NCBI GenBank assembly: GCA_016786745.1
Contig: JAEUVS010000083.1
Location: forward strand, 26,728 to 90,727
Length of the DNA stretch: 64,000 nt
From: Chitinophagaceae bacterium
GTDB lineage: Bacteria; Bacteroidota; Bacteroidia; Chitinophagales; Chitinophagaceae
Direction: 5' to 3'
Part shown: positions 45,346-55,374 of the stretch, in pieces
Numbering within the stretch: the stretch's first letter is position 1
Layout of the letters: the number at the start of each line of letters is the position of its first letter
Made by a program: the position numbers and the translations under genes
The notes under the pieces: model-generated
The model's input: the letters and a program-made list of their open reading frames with translations, nothing else
Database searches by the model: none
What the model was told of the DNA's origin: nothing

Positions 45346-45635
45346 ATTTCGTCGGAGATATATACCATCAATCTCCTGTTTCCCAAATAAGTAATATTGT
45401 CTGAAGCGTTGTTCAGAAAGAAATGCTGGAAAACGGTTTTGTCAATCGCTTCAACATTTTTGCGCGTTTCTTCCGTTAGCGCCTGTAGAAATAGTGGGTA
45501 AACATCTTTCTTCATTATACCATAGTAGCGCGACGAAGCGCTCTGCATCTGGAACAGGCAATAACTGCCCTTCGGTAATTTGTCCTCCATCTTCTCCACC
45601 TCATTCTGAGGCATATTAATAAAAAAGTAGATCAT
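45342..45635 (-). CDS. Small hypothetical protein
   Basis: A 97-residue protein from the ATG at 45635; a further ATG at residue 8 (MPQNEVEKM) is also possible. No signal peptide, no recognised domain. It is Glu/Lys-rich at the start and has a conserved-looking helix DVYPLFLQALTEETRKNVEAI. It overlaps the DUF6624 gene tail-to-tail by 4 nt. Confidence 0.5.
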   Translation of the reverse strand: MIYFFINMPQNEVEKMEDKLPKGSYCLFQMQSASSRYYGIMKKDVYPLFLQALTEETRKNVEAIDKTVFQHFFLNNASDNITYLGNRRLMVYISDEI

Positions 45636-45802
45636 AGTAATTCGCAACTGGCCCCGGTATTATGCTAAGGAACTCGTTCCAGCGTCTAATTTAATATCAA
45701 CTTTGTAAACACAGTAAAATAAAATTTATATGGGCCACAGTCGTCACAGGGCGACCAAATCCTTTAAAATCACTTATCTTAATTGAAATTTTGATTTTAA
45801 AA

Positions 45803-46678
45803 ATGAACCGTTTCATCCCCCTTCTCTTCGCGCTGTTCGCCTCCATTTCCGCCTTCTCCCAAACCGAAAAACTCCGCATCATTGTAATCGGGGCTCACCC
45901 CGACGACTGCGACCTCGATGCCGGGGGAACGGCGATACTTTTCTCAAAAATGGGACACGCCGTAAAATTTGTGGCCGTTACGAACGGCGATGCCGGTCAC
46001 CAGAAAATGAAAGGTGCGGCGCTCGCGAAACGCAGGCTCGGAGAGGCTAAAGAAGCAGGGCGGCGTTTTGGCGTTGAATACGACGTTCTCAACAACCACG
46101 ACGGCCAGCTCGAACCTACGCTTGATGTCCGCCTGCAGGTGATCCGCAAAATCAGGGAATGGAACGCAGATGTGGTGATCGCCCCACGACCGAACGACTA
46201 CCACCCCGACCATCGTTATACCGGCGTGCTGGTACAGGATGCGGCTTTTATGGTTACGGTTCCTAATATTGCTCCCGAAACGCCGGCGCTCAGCAAGAAC
46301 CCTGTTTTCCTTTATTCGCAGGACCGGTTCCAACGGCCAAATCCTTTCCGCCCGGATATAGCAGTCGATATTACTTCCGTGTACGATCAGAAGGTGCATG
46401 CCCTCGATGCGCACGTATCACAGGTGTATGAATGGCTTCCGTGGATAGGCCACTATTCCGAAAAAGTACCTGCCGACACCACACAAAGAAAAAAATGGCT
46501 GCACGAATTCCAGGCCGGCGAAATTATTCCCGAGGTGCGCCAATCGCTTGAAAAATGGTACGGGAAAGAGCATGCGGCCAACGTGAAATATGCAGAAGCC
46601 TTCGAAGTGTGCGAATATGGAGCCCAGCCTGATGAGGCCAGGCGCAAACAACTGTTTCCAATGCTTGGTACTAAATGA
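45803..46678 (+). CDS. PIG-L family N-acetylglucosamine deacetylase, secreted
   Basis: A 291-residue protein with a signal peptide (1-19). The zinc motif AHPDDCDLDAGG follows (His-Pro-Asp-Asp), and a second histidine group NDYHPDHRYTG completes the metal site. PIG-L enzymes remove N-acetyl groups from sugars or sugar lipids. The ATG at 45803 replaces a TTG start four codons upstream. The stop overlaps the NodB gene start by 4 nt (ATGA), so the two are co-translated. Confidence 0.9.
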   Translation: MNRFIPLLFALFASISAFSQTEKLRIIVIGAHPDDCDLDAGGTAILFSKMGHAVKFVAVTNGDAGHQKMKGAALAKRRLGEAKEAGRRFGVEYDVLNNHDGQLEPTLDVRLQVIRKIREWNADVVIAPRPNDYHPDHRYTGVLVQDAAFMVTVPNIAPETPALSKNPVFLYSQDRFQRPNPFRPDIAVDITSVYDQKVHALDAHVSQVYEWLPWIGHYSEKVPADTTQRKKWLHEFQAGEIIPEVRQSLEKWYGKEHAANVKYAEAFEVCEYGAQPDEARRKQLFPMLGTK

Positions 46679-47430
46679 GATTTTTTCTAATTATTTTCTT
46701 CGCAGCTCAAACGTTATCCGCACAGGATATCACCCGCGGCGACACATCGATACGTAAAATATCCATTGTATTCACCGGTGATTCATTTGCGGATGGCGGC
46801 AATTTCATCCGGCAAACATTAAACAGGAAAAATGTAAAAGGATCTTTCTTTCTGACGGGGAATTTTTACAGGAATAAAAATCTTCACCGCCTGGTTGAAA
46901 GTTTAAAAAAAGACGGTCATTACCTGGGCTCACACTCCGACAAACATCTGCTGTACTGCGATTGGGAAAAGCGCGACAGCCTTCTTGTAACCCGCGAAGA
47001 ATTTTTTAACGATCTTGAAAATTCGTACAAAGAATTAAACAAATTCAGCGTCACGAAAAACAACGCGAGGTATTTTTTACCGCCATTCGAATGGTATAAC
47101 GATTCAATCACGAAATGGACATGCGAAGCGGGTCTGCAACTGATCAATTTCACGCCCGGCTCAAGATCAACAGCCGACTATACGTACCCGGAAATGGGTA
47201 ATCGTTATGTTGCAAGTGATGTAATTTTTAAATCTATCACCGACTTCGAAGAGAAGTCGCCATCTGGCATGAATGGCTTTATACTATTGGTTCACATCGG
47301 CACCGATCCGCGACGCACGGATAAATTCTATAAGCATTTACCACGGTTAATTGATTTGCTCAGGAAAAAAGGCTACACTTTTGTGCGTGTTGACGAACTG
47401 CTCACTACAAACTGTTTATCCAGTTTTTAA
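46675..47430 (+). CDS. Polysaccharide deacetylase (NodB) family protein
   Basis: A 251-residue secreted protein (signal peptide 1-16). The NodB barrel shows IVFTGDSFADGG at about 31-42, in place of the usual TFDDG, and GSHSDKH with the metal-binding His pair. PPFEWYNDS matches the later motif and FILLVHIGTD the last. In the first motif one Asp remains (FADG) while the partner is Ala, so activity may be reduced or the base supplied by the earlier Asp (GD). Co-translated with the PIG-L gene. It overlaps the convergent LytTR gene by 26 nt. Confidence 0.82.
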   Translation: MRFFLIIFFAAQTLSAQDITRGDTSIRKISIVFTGDSFADGGNFIRQTLNRKNVKGSFFLTGNFYRNKNLHRLVESLKKDGHYLGSHSDKHLLYCDWEKRDSLLVTREEFFNDLENSYKELNKFSVTKNNARYFLPPFEWYNDSITKWTCEAGLQLINFTPGSRSTADYTYPEMGNRYVASDVIFKSITDFEEKSPSGMNGFILLVHIGTDPRRTDKFYKHLPRLIDLLRKKGYTFVRVDELLTTNCLSSF

Positions 47431-48148
47431 ATTCCGGCGCAGTAATCTGGCTTACTACGATTGGCTCTTTTAAAAAATTGTTTTTCACCAGGTTCACCTC
47501 TATCTTCGAATACTCAATCGATTTGAACTCCTGCACGGCGTTGATATTAAGAATTATCTGGCGCGACACCCTGAAGAATAGCTTCCTGTCGAGTTGCTGT
47601 TCAATTTCGCTCAGCGTTGAATCTACGGTGTACCTGTCGCCTGAAAAATCCACCGCGAATATGAGTTTCATCTCCGAATAGATGAAAGCTATGTTTTTAA
47701 TCGGTATTGAAATCCTCGAAAACCCTTTTTTCACTATGAGCCGCTCCTTGTGAGGAACGATGCCACCAGTTTTACCGGAATGTTTATAGTAGTTGATGAT
47801 GTCTTTGTACTTGTCAATCGCTTTGGTAAGCTGTTCTTTTTGTATCGGTTTTAAAATATAGCTGATACTATTCGCTTTGAAAGAATCAATCAGGAAATCA
47901 TCATAAGCAGTAATAAAAATAACCGGGCAGGTGATGCGCATTTCATCGAACACCTGAAGCGATTTGCCGTCCTGCAGCTGGATGTCGAGCAACATCAGGT
48001 CCGGTTCCTCGTGAGCAGACAACCAGCTTTTTAATTCCTTTACACTTTTAACCGTATCAATTGATGAATACTTTACGCCGGCCTCTTCAAGCGTATTGAT
48101 GAGGTGTTTGGCGGCAAGCTTTTCGTCTTCAGCAATCAATATTTTCAT
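47405..48148 (-). CDS. LytTR-type response regulator
   Basis: A 247-residue protein: receiver domain (about 1-120) with acidic pocket Glu7/Asp8/Glu9, phosphoacceptor Asp55 (LMLLDIQ), Thr in FITAYD and Lys in LKPIQ; LytTR DNA-binding domain (about 145-247) with RISIPIKNIAFI and RVSRQIILN. It controls transcription by binding pairs of short motifs. It lies 5 nt downstream of the propeller sensor gene, so they are one operon. Its tail overlaps the NodB gene by 26 nt. Confidence 0.93.
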   Translation of the reverse strand: MKILIAEDEKLAAKHLINTLEEAGVKYSSIDTVKSVKELKSWLSAHEEPDLMLLDIQLQDGKSLQVFDEMRITCPVIFITAYDDFLIDSFKANSISYILKPIQKEQLTKAIDKYKDIINYYKHSGKTGGIVPHKERLIVKKGFSRISIPIKNIAFIYSEMKLIFAVDFSGDRYTVDSTLSEIEQQLDRKLFFRVSRQIILNINAVQEFKSIEYSKIEVNLVKNNFLKEPIVVSQITAPEFKNWINSL

Positions 48149-48153
48149 TGCAG

Positions 48154-51051
48154 TTATATTTCCATTTCAACAATCAGCATTGAACTCGTTCCAGGATTTT
48201 CAATAAATGCCACGGACCAATGCTCATCCTTCATCTTCTTCAACATTTTCCTGAAACCCGCTTCCAGCGTAGATGGCAACAGTACGCCCAACGAGTTCAA
48301 CGGATAGCACCTTATCACCAGGCGGTTATTCGAACGCGCTTCCGATGTTAAACTAAACAAAAACTGGGGGTTCTCTGTTAATTTCCACGTCAGGTACAAA
48401 CTGAAAAGTTCCATTAGCGCAAAAGCCTTATCCATCGGAATTTTGAGCGAAGGATCGAAAATCTCCTGGTAAATCTTTTTTTCGTCCCGGCCGGGAATAA
48501 CTATCACCTTATCAAAATAATCGTGAAAATCTTTCAGCGATATGTTCTCGCGTTGAACCAGTTCACGCATGCGGGTAAGGCCCGCGTTCGCGTACAAAAA
48601 GTTAAGATCACCTGAGTCGAGATTATGATGCTGGTAATGCGTCTGGCTGATGTCAGTAAGATGTCGTTGCACGTTTTCGAGAGAACTGATAATCTGGCTA
48701 TTCTTTCTTTTTACATTTCTTCCAAACTCATCGATTGTTTTTGTTTGAATATACTTTTGATAGAGCCTGTTTAAAAAGTTCAGAAAAAGTAATACGAAAG
48801 CCGCGAGCGCCGAAAGTACGATCAGTTGGAACCACCACTCTCCCTGTAAAGGCTTTTTTATAGTGAATGCTACAAACGCTTTGGGTGACACGTAATCCTT
48901 AACCCGCGCATACACGGTAAACTTATAATCACCGGGCGGAAGCTGGTGAAATTCTACAGGTGCATCTTCGTAAACGGTTTTCCAGGCGCTGTCAACTGTT
49001 CCGGTGAGGCGGTAATGATACTCGAGTGTGCCCGCCGCCCTTTGCGAAACTCCTTTGAAGTCGATCCTGATTTCGTTGTTTGAATAAGGTATCTTTTGAG
49101 AAAGAAAAATTTCCTGGTTTTGTCCATCGAACGGATACACTGCTTTGTCATCACCTGAAGCTGTAAGCGAGCTGATGTGTACAAAGCCCCTGGCGAGCGT
49201 TGCCGTGTTATCCTTTCCATGATAATACAGGAACAGGCCACTGGTTGTTGCAACAGATATCATATCATCCGAAAGACGCAACAATCCCTGTTTCCGGCAT
49301 TCAGAATTAAACATGCCCTCATTCTCATTAAATATTCTCACCTTCCCGCTGCGCAGATCCACCTGTGCGAGTCCATAATTGGTACCCGCATATAATTTAC
49401 CCCGTTCCGTAAGCAGGCAGTTTACCACGTTTGAATTCAATCCATTTCCTTTATACAACCGCGATACAAATTTTCTGCTCGAGTCATAAAAGAAAACTCC
49501 CTGCCCGATGGTGCTGATAATGATCCTGCCGTCATAGTTCAGAATCTGCGTTATCTCCGATTGCACCTCGGGAAATACATTCTGCCTGGTTGTTTTGAAA
49601 TTGCTGTCTATTATGTCCGTCTGCCCGATCGACGACATGTGATAAAGCGTTTCACCGGCAAGCCTGATCATGTTCATATTCCTTTCGCTGGCTTTTAAGA
49701 GCCTGAACCGGTCGTCGTACAAAAAGCTTGAGCCATCCTGAGCCTGCACTAAAAACCGACCGCAATACCTGATGATGTTATCAACCGGGGCATCTCTTTC
49801 TTTCAATGGTATGCGGTAAATTTTTGTTGATCCATCTTCTAATTTCCACAGACCTTCATCAAGGCAGCCCAGATAGCTTGTTTTACCAACATGACAAATC
49901 GTAGTGATATAATTCAGCCCCGGCGCCTCCCTTTGCATCGCCGTAACATATTGCAGGGGAACAAGCGCTTTATCCTTCAATAGAAATGGCCCTGAGCCCC
50001 AGGTACCGACCACAGCAGTTCTGTCGTCTATAGTAGCTGACGAATAAATATTTTTAAACTCGGCGTTACCAACAGGCGGCACATTGAAGAGCGCTTCGTT
50101 GCTTAATTTATACACGCCATAATATGTGGACCCTACCCACAGGTTATTTTCCCTGTCGCGCGTGATCACACTCACAGAATGATCGCCAAAACCGTTTTGC
50201 TTATTAAACCGTACGCTTGAATCTAAATTAACGAGCTTAACCAACCCGCGCGTGGCGCCAACCCATGTTACTGAATCCCTGTCTTCGTATACAAAGGTGC
50301 CGGCACCGGTTCCCATCGTGAAGAATTTGGGGTATTTCTGCTGAAACCAGCCCAGGGTATCGCCGTCGATATACAGCGTTCCGAAATTTGAAACAAAATA
50401 AGGATCGCCGTGCGTCTTGCTATTGAGTCGTATAAACCCAAAAGAATTACTGTACACCCTGTCGATGAATTCCGGTTTCAAAAATTCTTTTATCGTTCCG
50501 TTACTCACCCTGAACACTTTCTGGTTGTCCGTTACCACCCATAAATTGCCATGAATATCGAAGCAGATGAATTGCGCATTTTTTTCCAGTTCGCCGTTGA
50601 TCGTTACTTTTTTGATTACCTGCCCGGAATCAATCTGGTATATATTGCTATTGCAGATGAAATAGATAAGATTGCCGTAAGTAACCAGGCTCGACGTTCT
50701 TGCATGTATGGTATCTTTCGGTTGAAATACTGTTTTGAACTCATGATCGTAACGCAGCAGCCCGTTTGCCGTAGCGATCCAGACGAGCCCGGTAGAATCA
50801 CAAAGAATGCTCAGGATGTTCAGGCTTTGAAGTACCCGCTGATCGTCGAAATTGGTGAACTTGCTACCGTCGAATATGGAAATACCGCCCTGGGTGCCTA
50901 TCCATATATTACCTAATTTATCCTGCGCGATATCTGTTATATTCGATTGCACCAGTCCGTTACTGGTCGTATAATTTACAAACGGATATCGCTGCGCCTG
51001 TGTGCCGCCCGCAATGAGAGCAACTAAGAGGAAGGACAGGAATATTTTCAT
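48154..51051 (-). CDS. Propeller sensor with degenerate histidine-kinase-like C-terminus
   Basis: A 965-residue membrane protein. Signal peptide, then two-component-regulator propeller repeats (GNIWIGTQGGISIFDG, WIATANGLLRYD, WVGATRGLVKL and others), a Y_Y_Y domain before the membrane (YHYRLTG, QLPPGDYKFTVYARVKD), and a membrane helix (LIVLSALAAFVLLFLNFL, about 745-770). The cytoplasmic part has a coiled-coil-like start but no LytS-type HFxFNxxN box, no N-box Asn and no glycine-rich lid; only GTSSMLIVEMEI recalls the end of an HATPase. It may sense extracellular glycan and signal to another kinase. Start at the ATG at 51051, the longer frame adds an unlikely leader. Confidence 0.8.
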   Translation of the reverse strand: MKIFLSFLLVALIAGGTQAQRYPFVNYTTSNGLVQSNITDIAQDKLGNIWIGTQGGISIFDGSKFTNFDDQRVLQSLNILSILCDSTGLVWIATANGLLRYDHEFKTVFQPKDTIHARTSSLVTYGNLIYFICNSNIYQIDSGQVIKKVTINGELEKNAQFICFDIHGNLWVVTDNQKVFRVSNGTIKEFLKPEFIDRVYSNSFGFIRLNSKTHGDPYFVSNFGTLYIDGDTLGWFQQKYPKFFTMGTGAGTFVYEDRDSVTWVGATRGLVKLVNLDSSVRFNKQNGFGDHSVSVITRDRENNLWVGSTYYGVYKLSNEALFNVPPVGNAEFKNIYSSATIDDRTAVVGTWGSGPFLLKDKALVPLQYVTAMQREAPGLNYITTICHVGKTSYLGCLDEGLWKLEDGSTKIYRIPLKERDAPVDNIIRYCGRFLVQAQDGSSFLYDDRFRLLKASERNMNMIRLAGETLYHMSSIGQTDIIDSNFKTTRQNVFPEVQSEITQILNYDGRIIISTIGQGVFFYDSSRKFVSRLYKGNGLNSNVVNCLLTERGKLYAGTNYGLAQVDLRSGKVRIFNENEGMFNSECRKQGLLRLSDDMISVATTSGLFLYYHGKDNTATLARGFVHISSLTASGDDKAVYPFDGQNQEIFLSQKIPYSNNEIRIDFKGVSQRAAGTLEYHYRLTGTVDSAWKTVYEDAPVEFHQLPPGDYKFTVYARVKDYVSPKAFVAFTIKKPLQGEWWFQLIVLSALAAFVLLFLNFLNRLYQKYIQTKTIDEFGRNVKRKNSQIISSLENVQRHLTDISQTHYQHHNLDSGDLNFLYANAGLTRMRELVQRENISLKDFHDYFDKVIVIPGRDEKKIYQEIFDPSLKIPMDKAFALMELFSLYLTWKLTENPQFLFSLTSEARSNNRLVIRCYPLNSLGVLLPSTLEAGFRKMLKKMKDEHWSVAFIENPGTSSMLIVEMEI

Positions 51052-51200
51052 AACTGGCTGTGCCCTACCGTTCATCCAATTACGGCACCACACCAATTTA
51101 TAAAAAACGAAATTACCTGTGGCCGAAATGCAGACTTTTGTTCCGAAATATGAAAAAATACCACCGAACTATTTAAAACACACTTCGAACCAGCGCTAAC

Positions 51201-52181
51201 ATGCGAAAACTGCTCTTCAGCGAATATATTTATTACGTTACGGTCTCCGCGTTGATCAATTGCCTGCTTGTCATAATGATAGCGGGCAACCTGTTCAATG
51301 TTGGCTCACTCGTTATCCTTTATGCCGCCATGTTGGTGACCTGCACGATCCAGTTTATCCTTGCCGACATGCTTCGCCCCATAAGCGGCGTATTACAACT
51401 GGTTACCGTTTACGCCCTCTCGTATATCGTTACGTTTCTTACTTTGCTACTCATCTTTAATACCATCTTTTTTACTGGGGAATCTATCGGCCGGATCGCA
51501 CTCATCAGCTGCATAAGCCTGCCGTTTCAACTCAGTGTTATCTATTTCAATAAATATTACCTGCAGTCGAAAGTTGTAAAAGAAAAGGAGCAGCAAATCG
51601 CCGGGTTCAGCACGCGGCAAAAGGCTAAGGAGATCGAGGTGTTAAAACAGCAGATAGACCCGCATTTTATCTTCAACTCATTCAACACGCTTTCTTTCCT
51701 CATTGGAGAAGACAGTAACCGTGCGAAAGCTTTCTCAGACAAACTGGCGAATGTGTACCGCTATATTATTTTCAATGGAAACAAAAACCTGATAGGACTG
51801 GCGGAGGAACTCGAATTTGCGAAGAATTACTCATACCTGCAGGAAATCCGGCACTCGAATGAAGTTGAAGTCGTTTTTAGTAACTTTTCTAAAGTAGACA
51901 ATATTCTAATTATACCGGTTTCTATTCAACTGCTTATAGAAAACGCTATAAAACATAATGAATTCAGCGAAGCAACTCCACTAATCATCAATGTGACGCT
52001 CCAGGAGAAGCATATAAGTGTGGAGAATAATAAACGGTTAAAAATCACCAACACCCCGGTAAGCAGCAAAATCGGGCTGATTAATTTAAGAGAGCGATGC
52101 AACCTGATTATGCATAACGAACTTGTCGTTATCGATTCGCCCTCCACTTTTACTGTTCAGCTTCCCGTGCACAGGCATTAA
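51201..52181 (+). CDS. LytS-type sensor histidine kinase
   Basis: A 326-residue membrane kinase with four predicted membrane helices (about 10-120), a coiled linker, the dimerisation/phosphoacceptor box PHFIFNSFNTLSF (His155) and an HATPase with N-box LLIENAIKHNEF. The G2-like box is weak (SKIGLINLRERC). Divergent from the propeller sensor gene, 149 nt apart, and beside the SusC gene on the same strand. It is the only complete kinase close to the LytTR gene at 47.4 kb, so it is the best candidate partner. Confidence 0.9.
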   Translation: MRKLLFSEYIYYVTVSALINCLLVIMIAGNLFNVGSLVILYAAMLVTCTIQFILADMLRPISGVLQLVTVYALSYIVTFLTLLLIFNTIFFTGESIGRIALISCISLPFQLSVIYFNKYYLQSKVVKEKEQQIAGFSTRQKAKEIEVLKQQIDPHFIFNSFNTLSFLIGEDSNRAKAFSDKLANVYRYIIFNGNKNLIGLAEELEFAKNYSYLQEIRHSNEVEVVFSNFSKVDNILIIPVSIQLLIENAIKHNEFSEATPLIINVTLQEKHISVENNKRLKITNTPVSSKIGLINLRERCNLIMHNELVVIDSPSTFTVQLPVHRH

Positions 52182-52296
52182 TCTGCATAGTTCAGCCAGT
52201 TAAATTAATACTTCGGTAAAACAGAGCCGCACCTGGTACAGCGGTAGTCGCAGGCTTTTTGTCTAAGCAGGTTTATTCATCATTTAAGAGAGTGTT

Positions 52297-55200
52297 ATGA
52301 GAAAACTTATTTCCAATTTCTTATGCTGCCTGCTCTTCTACGCAGCTTATTCCCAGAAAACAGAAATCAATGGCAAAGTCACCGATTCAACGGGTAACGG
52401 GCTTGCCAATGTTTCCATCAAGGAACGAAACAGTAACAACGGTACGGTTTCGGACCTCAACGGAAATTTCAGATTGATGACGGCACCGGGCACACCCCTC
52501 GAGATTTCGATGGTCGGCTACCTGCCCACGGTTGTCAATGCATCAAACAACCTGAGCATCACCCTGCTTGCCGGCGGCTCCTCGCTCGACGAAGTTATCG
52601 TTACCGCTTTAGGCATACGGCGCGACAAACGCAACCTAACCTACGCCGCACAGGAGGTGAAAGGCGAAACCCTCCAGCAGGCGAGGCAGGAGAACATCGT
52701 GAACGCGCTTGCAGGAAAAGTTGCCGGCGTACAAATCAGCAACTCGTCGGGTCAGCCGGGAAGCTCATCAAGGATCGTGATTCGCGGTATCACCTCGCTC
52801 AATGGCGAAAACCAGGCGCTATTTGTAATTGATGGGATCCCGATGGACAACACCGAAGCCGGTGTGATAGACGCGACAAACCAGGGACCCGATAATGCCG
52901 CGTTAAATTCGGGATCGACTTCAAACAGGGCAATAGACCTAGATCCTAATATTATCGAGAGTGTAACCGTACTTAAAGGAGCTGCGGCAACTGCCTTATA
53001 TGGCTCCTCCGCTGCAAGAGGTGCAATTGTTATCACCACTAAAACCGGGTCGCGTTCGCGTCGTCCCCAGGTTACGCTCGGAACGAACTACGGCTTTAAC
53101 ACGGCAATTCTCGCAGAGTTCCAGGATAAATACGCACAGGGTACCAATTTCGAATACGTTGATGGTAATAACGGTCAATTTGCTTCAACATCGTGGGGAC
53201 CATTGATCGACACGCTTCGCGTGAACGGACAACCGGTAAAAAAACACGATCCGAGAAAGGAATTCTTTCGCACCGGTCACGTTACCGATAACAATGTCAG
53301 CGTAAGCGGCTCTACCGACCAGTCTAAATACCTTATTTCCTATGCGTTTTTACGGAACGATGGAATTGTTCCAAATTCACTGTTTCAGCGTCACTCGTTG
53401 TTTGGGAAATTCACTAACCAGATTACAAAAAATCTCAGCGCAACGATCCAGCTCAATTATATCAACACGTTCAACGACCGTATGGCCGAAGGAAACGGTT
53501 TAACCAACCCGCTGTGGACGATTTTCGCGGCCCCTATTTCCTGGGAACCTTTCCCGACCACCAACCCCGACGGGTCGCAAAGATTATACAGGGTGGCGCG
53601 CAACAATCCATATTTTCTGTTAGACAATGTGAAAACAACGTCAACGGTTAACCGCTTTTTGCCTATCGCTACGTTAACATATACGCCGTTGTCGTGGTTG
53701 TCTGTAACGGAAAGAATTGGCGCCGATATCTATACCGACCAGCAGCATTATCATGAGTCAAATAAAATTGTAGGGGGATTATTTGTGGGAAACGGGGGCG
53801 TGTCTAACCGGCTGCAAACGTTCAGGCAATTCAACCACGACCTGATGATTGAAGCGAAGAAGAACCTGACCGATAAGCTCTATACTTCGTTCCTCGTTGG
53901 TAACAATATTTTATCGCAATACTCACAATACTATACACAAACAGCTTTTGGATTATCGATAGATAATTATTACAACATTAACAACGGCGCTGTTTCATCA
54001 GTGAGCGATGTGTATTCACTGAACAGGAAAGTGGGCTTCTATGCGCAGTTGAATGCCGAATACAACAAGATGTTTGTATTGGGACTTACCGGCCGCTACG
54101 ACGGAACATCTGTGCTGGCGCAGGGAAACAACTATTACCCTTATGGATCAGCCGCAGTTGGTTTTATTTTCAGTGAATTGCTCAATGAAAGATTTAATGC
54201 GTTGAATTTCGGAAAGGTTCGCGTTTCGTATTCGATTGTGGGCAATGACAACGTATCACCATACCTGCTTACGACTCCTTTTGTACCGGCAGGCCAGGTA
54301 AATAATATCGCGTTTCCCTTTAACGGCCAATCCGGTTTTCTGCTCAGCCCAACATTGGGAAGTGAAAACCTGAAAAACGAAACGTTGAAAGAGTTTGAAA
54401 CAGGTCTCGAACTACGGATGTTTAACAACCGGCTGTCGTTCGACGGTTCATATTTCATACGCAAAACATCAGACCTGCTCACGCTTACTCCCCTTGCGCC
54501 CTCTTCAGGATTCTTTGAGGCTATACTCAATGCGGGAAGCCTGGAAGACAAAGGATTTGAACTACTACTTGGTGCAACACCCGTTAAATCGAGGAATTTC
54601 GGCTGGGATATTTCAATCAACTTTACGCGCATACGCAATAAGGTTACAGAACTCGGTGAGGGTATCGACAAAATTCAGTTCGGTGGCTTTGGTGGCGGTG
54701 GCGGAACATATGCCTTCAAAGACATGCCCTATAACATGATCTTTGGTTCCATGTATGAGAGAGACGCGAATGGGGAAATAGTAGTTGACGACGGCGGATT
54801 GCCCATTATCGCCGATCAGAATGGAATTATTGGCAATACAAATCCCGATTTCAACGCCGGCATGTCGAACACTTTTACCTATAAGGCATTCTCGCTCGGC
54901 TTCGTGTTCGACTGGAAGCAAGGTGGAGATATTTTCAGTCTCGACAACCACTACAACTGGTTCTATGGAACGCCGAAAGCTACTGAGAACAGGGAACCAT
55001 TCATTGTAAAAGGTGTGAAAGCCAGCGACGGAAAAGAAAACGATATTTTCATTTCAGCGGAGGATTATTATAAAGGCGTAAGTGAAATTGATGAAGCATG
55101 TATCGAAGATGGCACGTACATCAAACTGCGATCGCTGTCGTTGTCATACAACTGGAATCCGCAGTCGGGCAGACTTCCATTTAAGAATGTGTCGTTCACT

Positions 55201-55353
55201 GTTTCGGGCAACAACCTGTGGATTTATAAGCCGCACTTTACCGGTTCGGATCCCGAGCAAAACATTGTTGGCGCGGGCAATGGGCAGGGCATCGTCAACT
55301 ACCTGATCCCCACGAGCCGTTCGGTAAATCTTGGACTGCGTGTAACCTTTTAA
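52297..55353 (+). CDS. SusC/RagA-type TonB-linked outer-membrane receptor
   Basis: A 1018-residue outer-membrane protein: signal peptide (1-19), carboxypeptidase-D-like domain (about 22-100, KTEINGKVTDSTGNGLANV), TonB-dependent plug (VTALGIRRDKRNLTYAAQEV, RIVIRGITSLNGENQALFVIDG) and the 22-strand barrel to a final aromatic residue (VTF). It imports oligosaccharides with the SusD lipoprotein whose gene follows after 21 nt. There is no N-terminal FecR-interacting (STN) domain. Regulated probably by the adjacent kinase/regulator genes. Confidence 0.97.
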   Translation: MRKLISNFLCCLLFYAAYSQKTEINGKVTDSTGNGLANVSIKERNSNNGTVSDLNGNFRLMTAPGTPLEISMVGYLPTVVNASNNLSITLLAGGSSLDEVIVTALGIRRDKRNLTYAAQEVKGETLQQARQENIVNALAGKVAGVQISNSSGQPGSSSRIVIRGITSLNGENQALFVIDGIPMDNTEAGVIDATNQGPDNAALNSGSTSNRAIDLDPNIIESVTVLKGAAATALYGSSAARGAIVITTKTGSRSRRPQVTLGTNYGFNTAILAEFQDKYAQGTNFEYVDGNNGQFASTSWGPLIDTLRVNGQPVKKHDPRKEFFRTGHVTDNNVSVSGSTDQSKYLISYAFLRNDGIVPNSLFQRHSLFGKFTNQITKNLSATIQLNYINTFNDRMAEGNGLTNPLWTIFAAPISWEPFPTTNPDGSQRLYRVARNNPYFLLDNVKTTSTVNRFLPIATLTYTPLSWLSVTERIGADIYTDQQHYHESNKIVGGLFVGNGGVSNRLQTFRQFNHDLMIEAKKNLTDKLYTSFLVGNNILSQYSQYYTQTAFGLSIDNYYNINNGAVSSVSDVYSLNRKVGFYAQLNAEYNKMFVLGLTGRYDGTSVLAQGNNYYPYGSAAVGFIFSELLNERFNALNFGKVRVSYSIVGNDNVSPYLLTTPFVPAGQVNNIAFPFNGQSGFLLSPTLGSENLKNETLKEFETGLELRMFNNRLSFDGSYFIRKTSDLLTLTPLAPSSGFFEAILNAGSLEDKGFELLLGATPVKSRNFGWDISINFTRIRNKVTELGEGIDKIQFGGFGGGGGTYAFKDMPYNMIFGSMYERDANGEIVVDDGGLPIIADQNGIIGNTNPDFNAGMSNTFTYKAFSLGFVFDWKQGGDIFSLDNHYNWFYGTPKATENREPFIVKGVKASDGKENDIFISAEDYYKGVSEIDEACIEDGTYIKLRSLSLSYNWNPQSGRLPFKNVSFTVSGNNLWIYKPHFTGSDPEQNIVGAGNGQGIVNYLIPTSRSVNLGLRVTF

Positions 55354-55374
55354 TTAATGATCAACTATTGAAAA

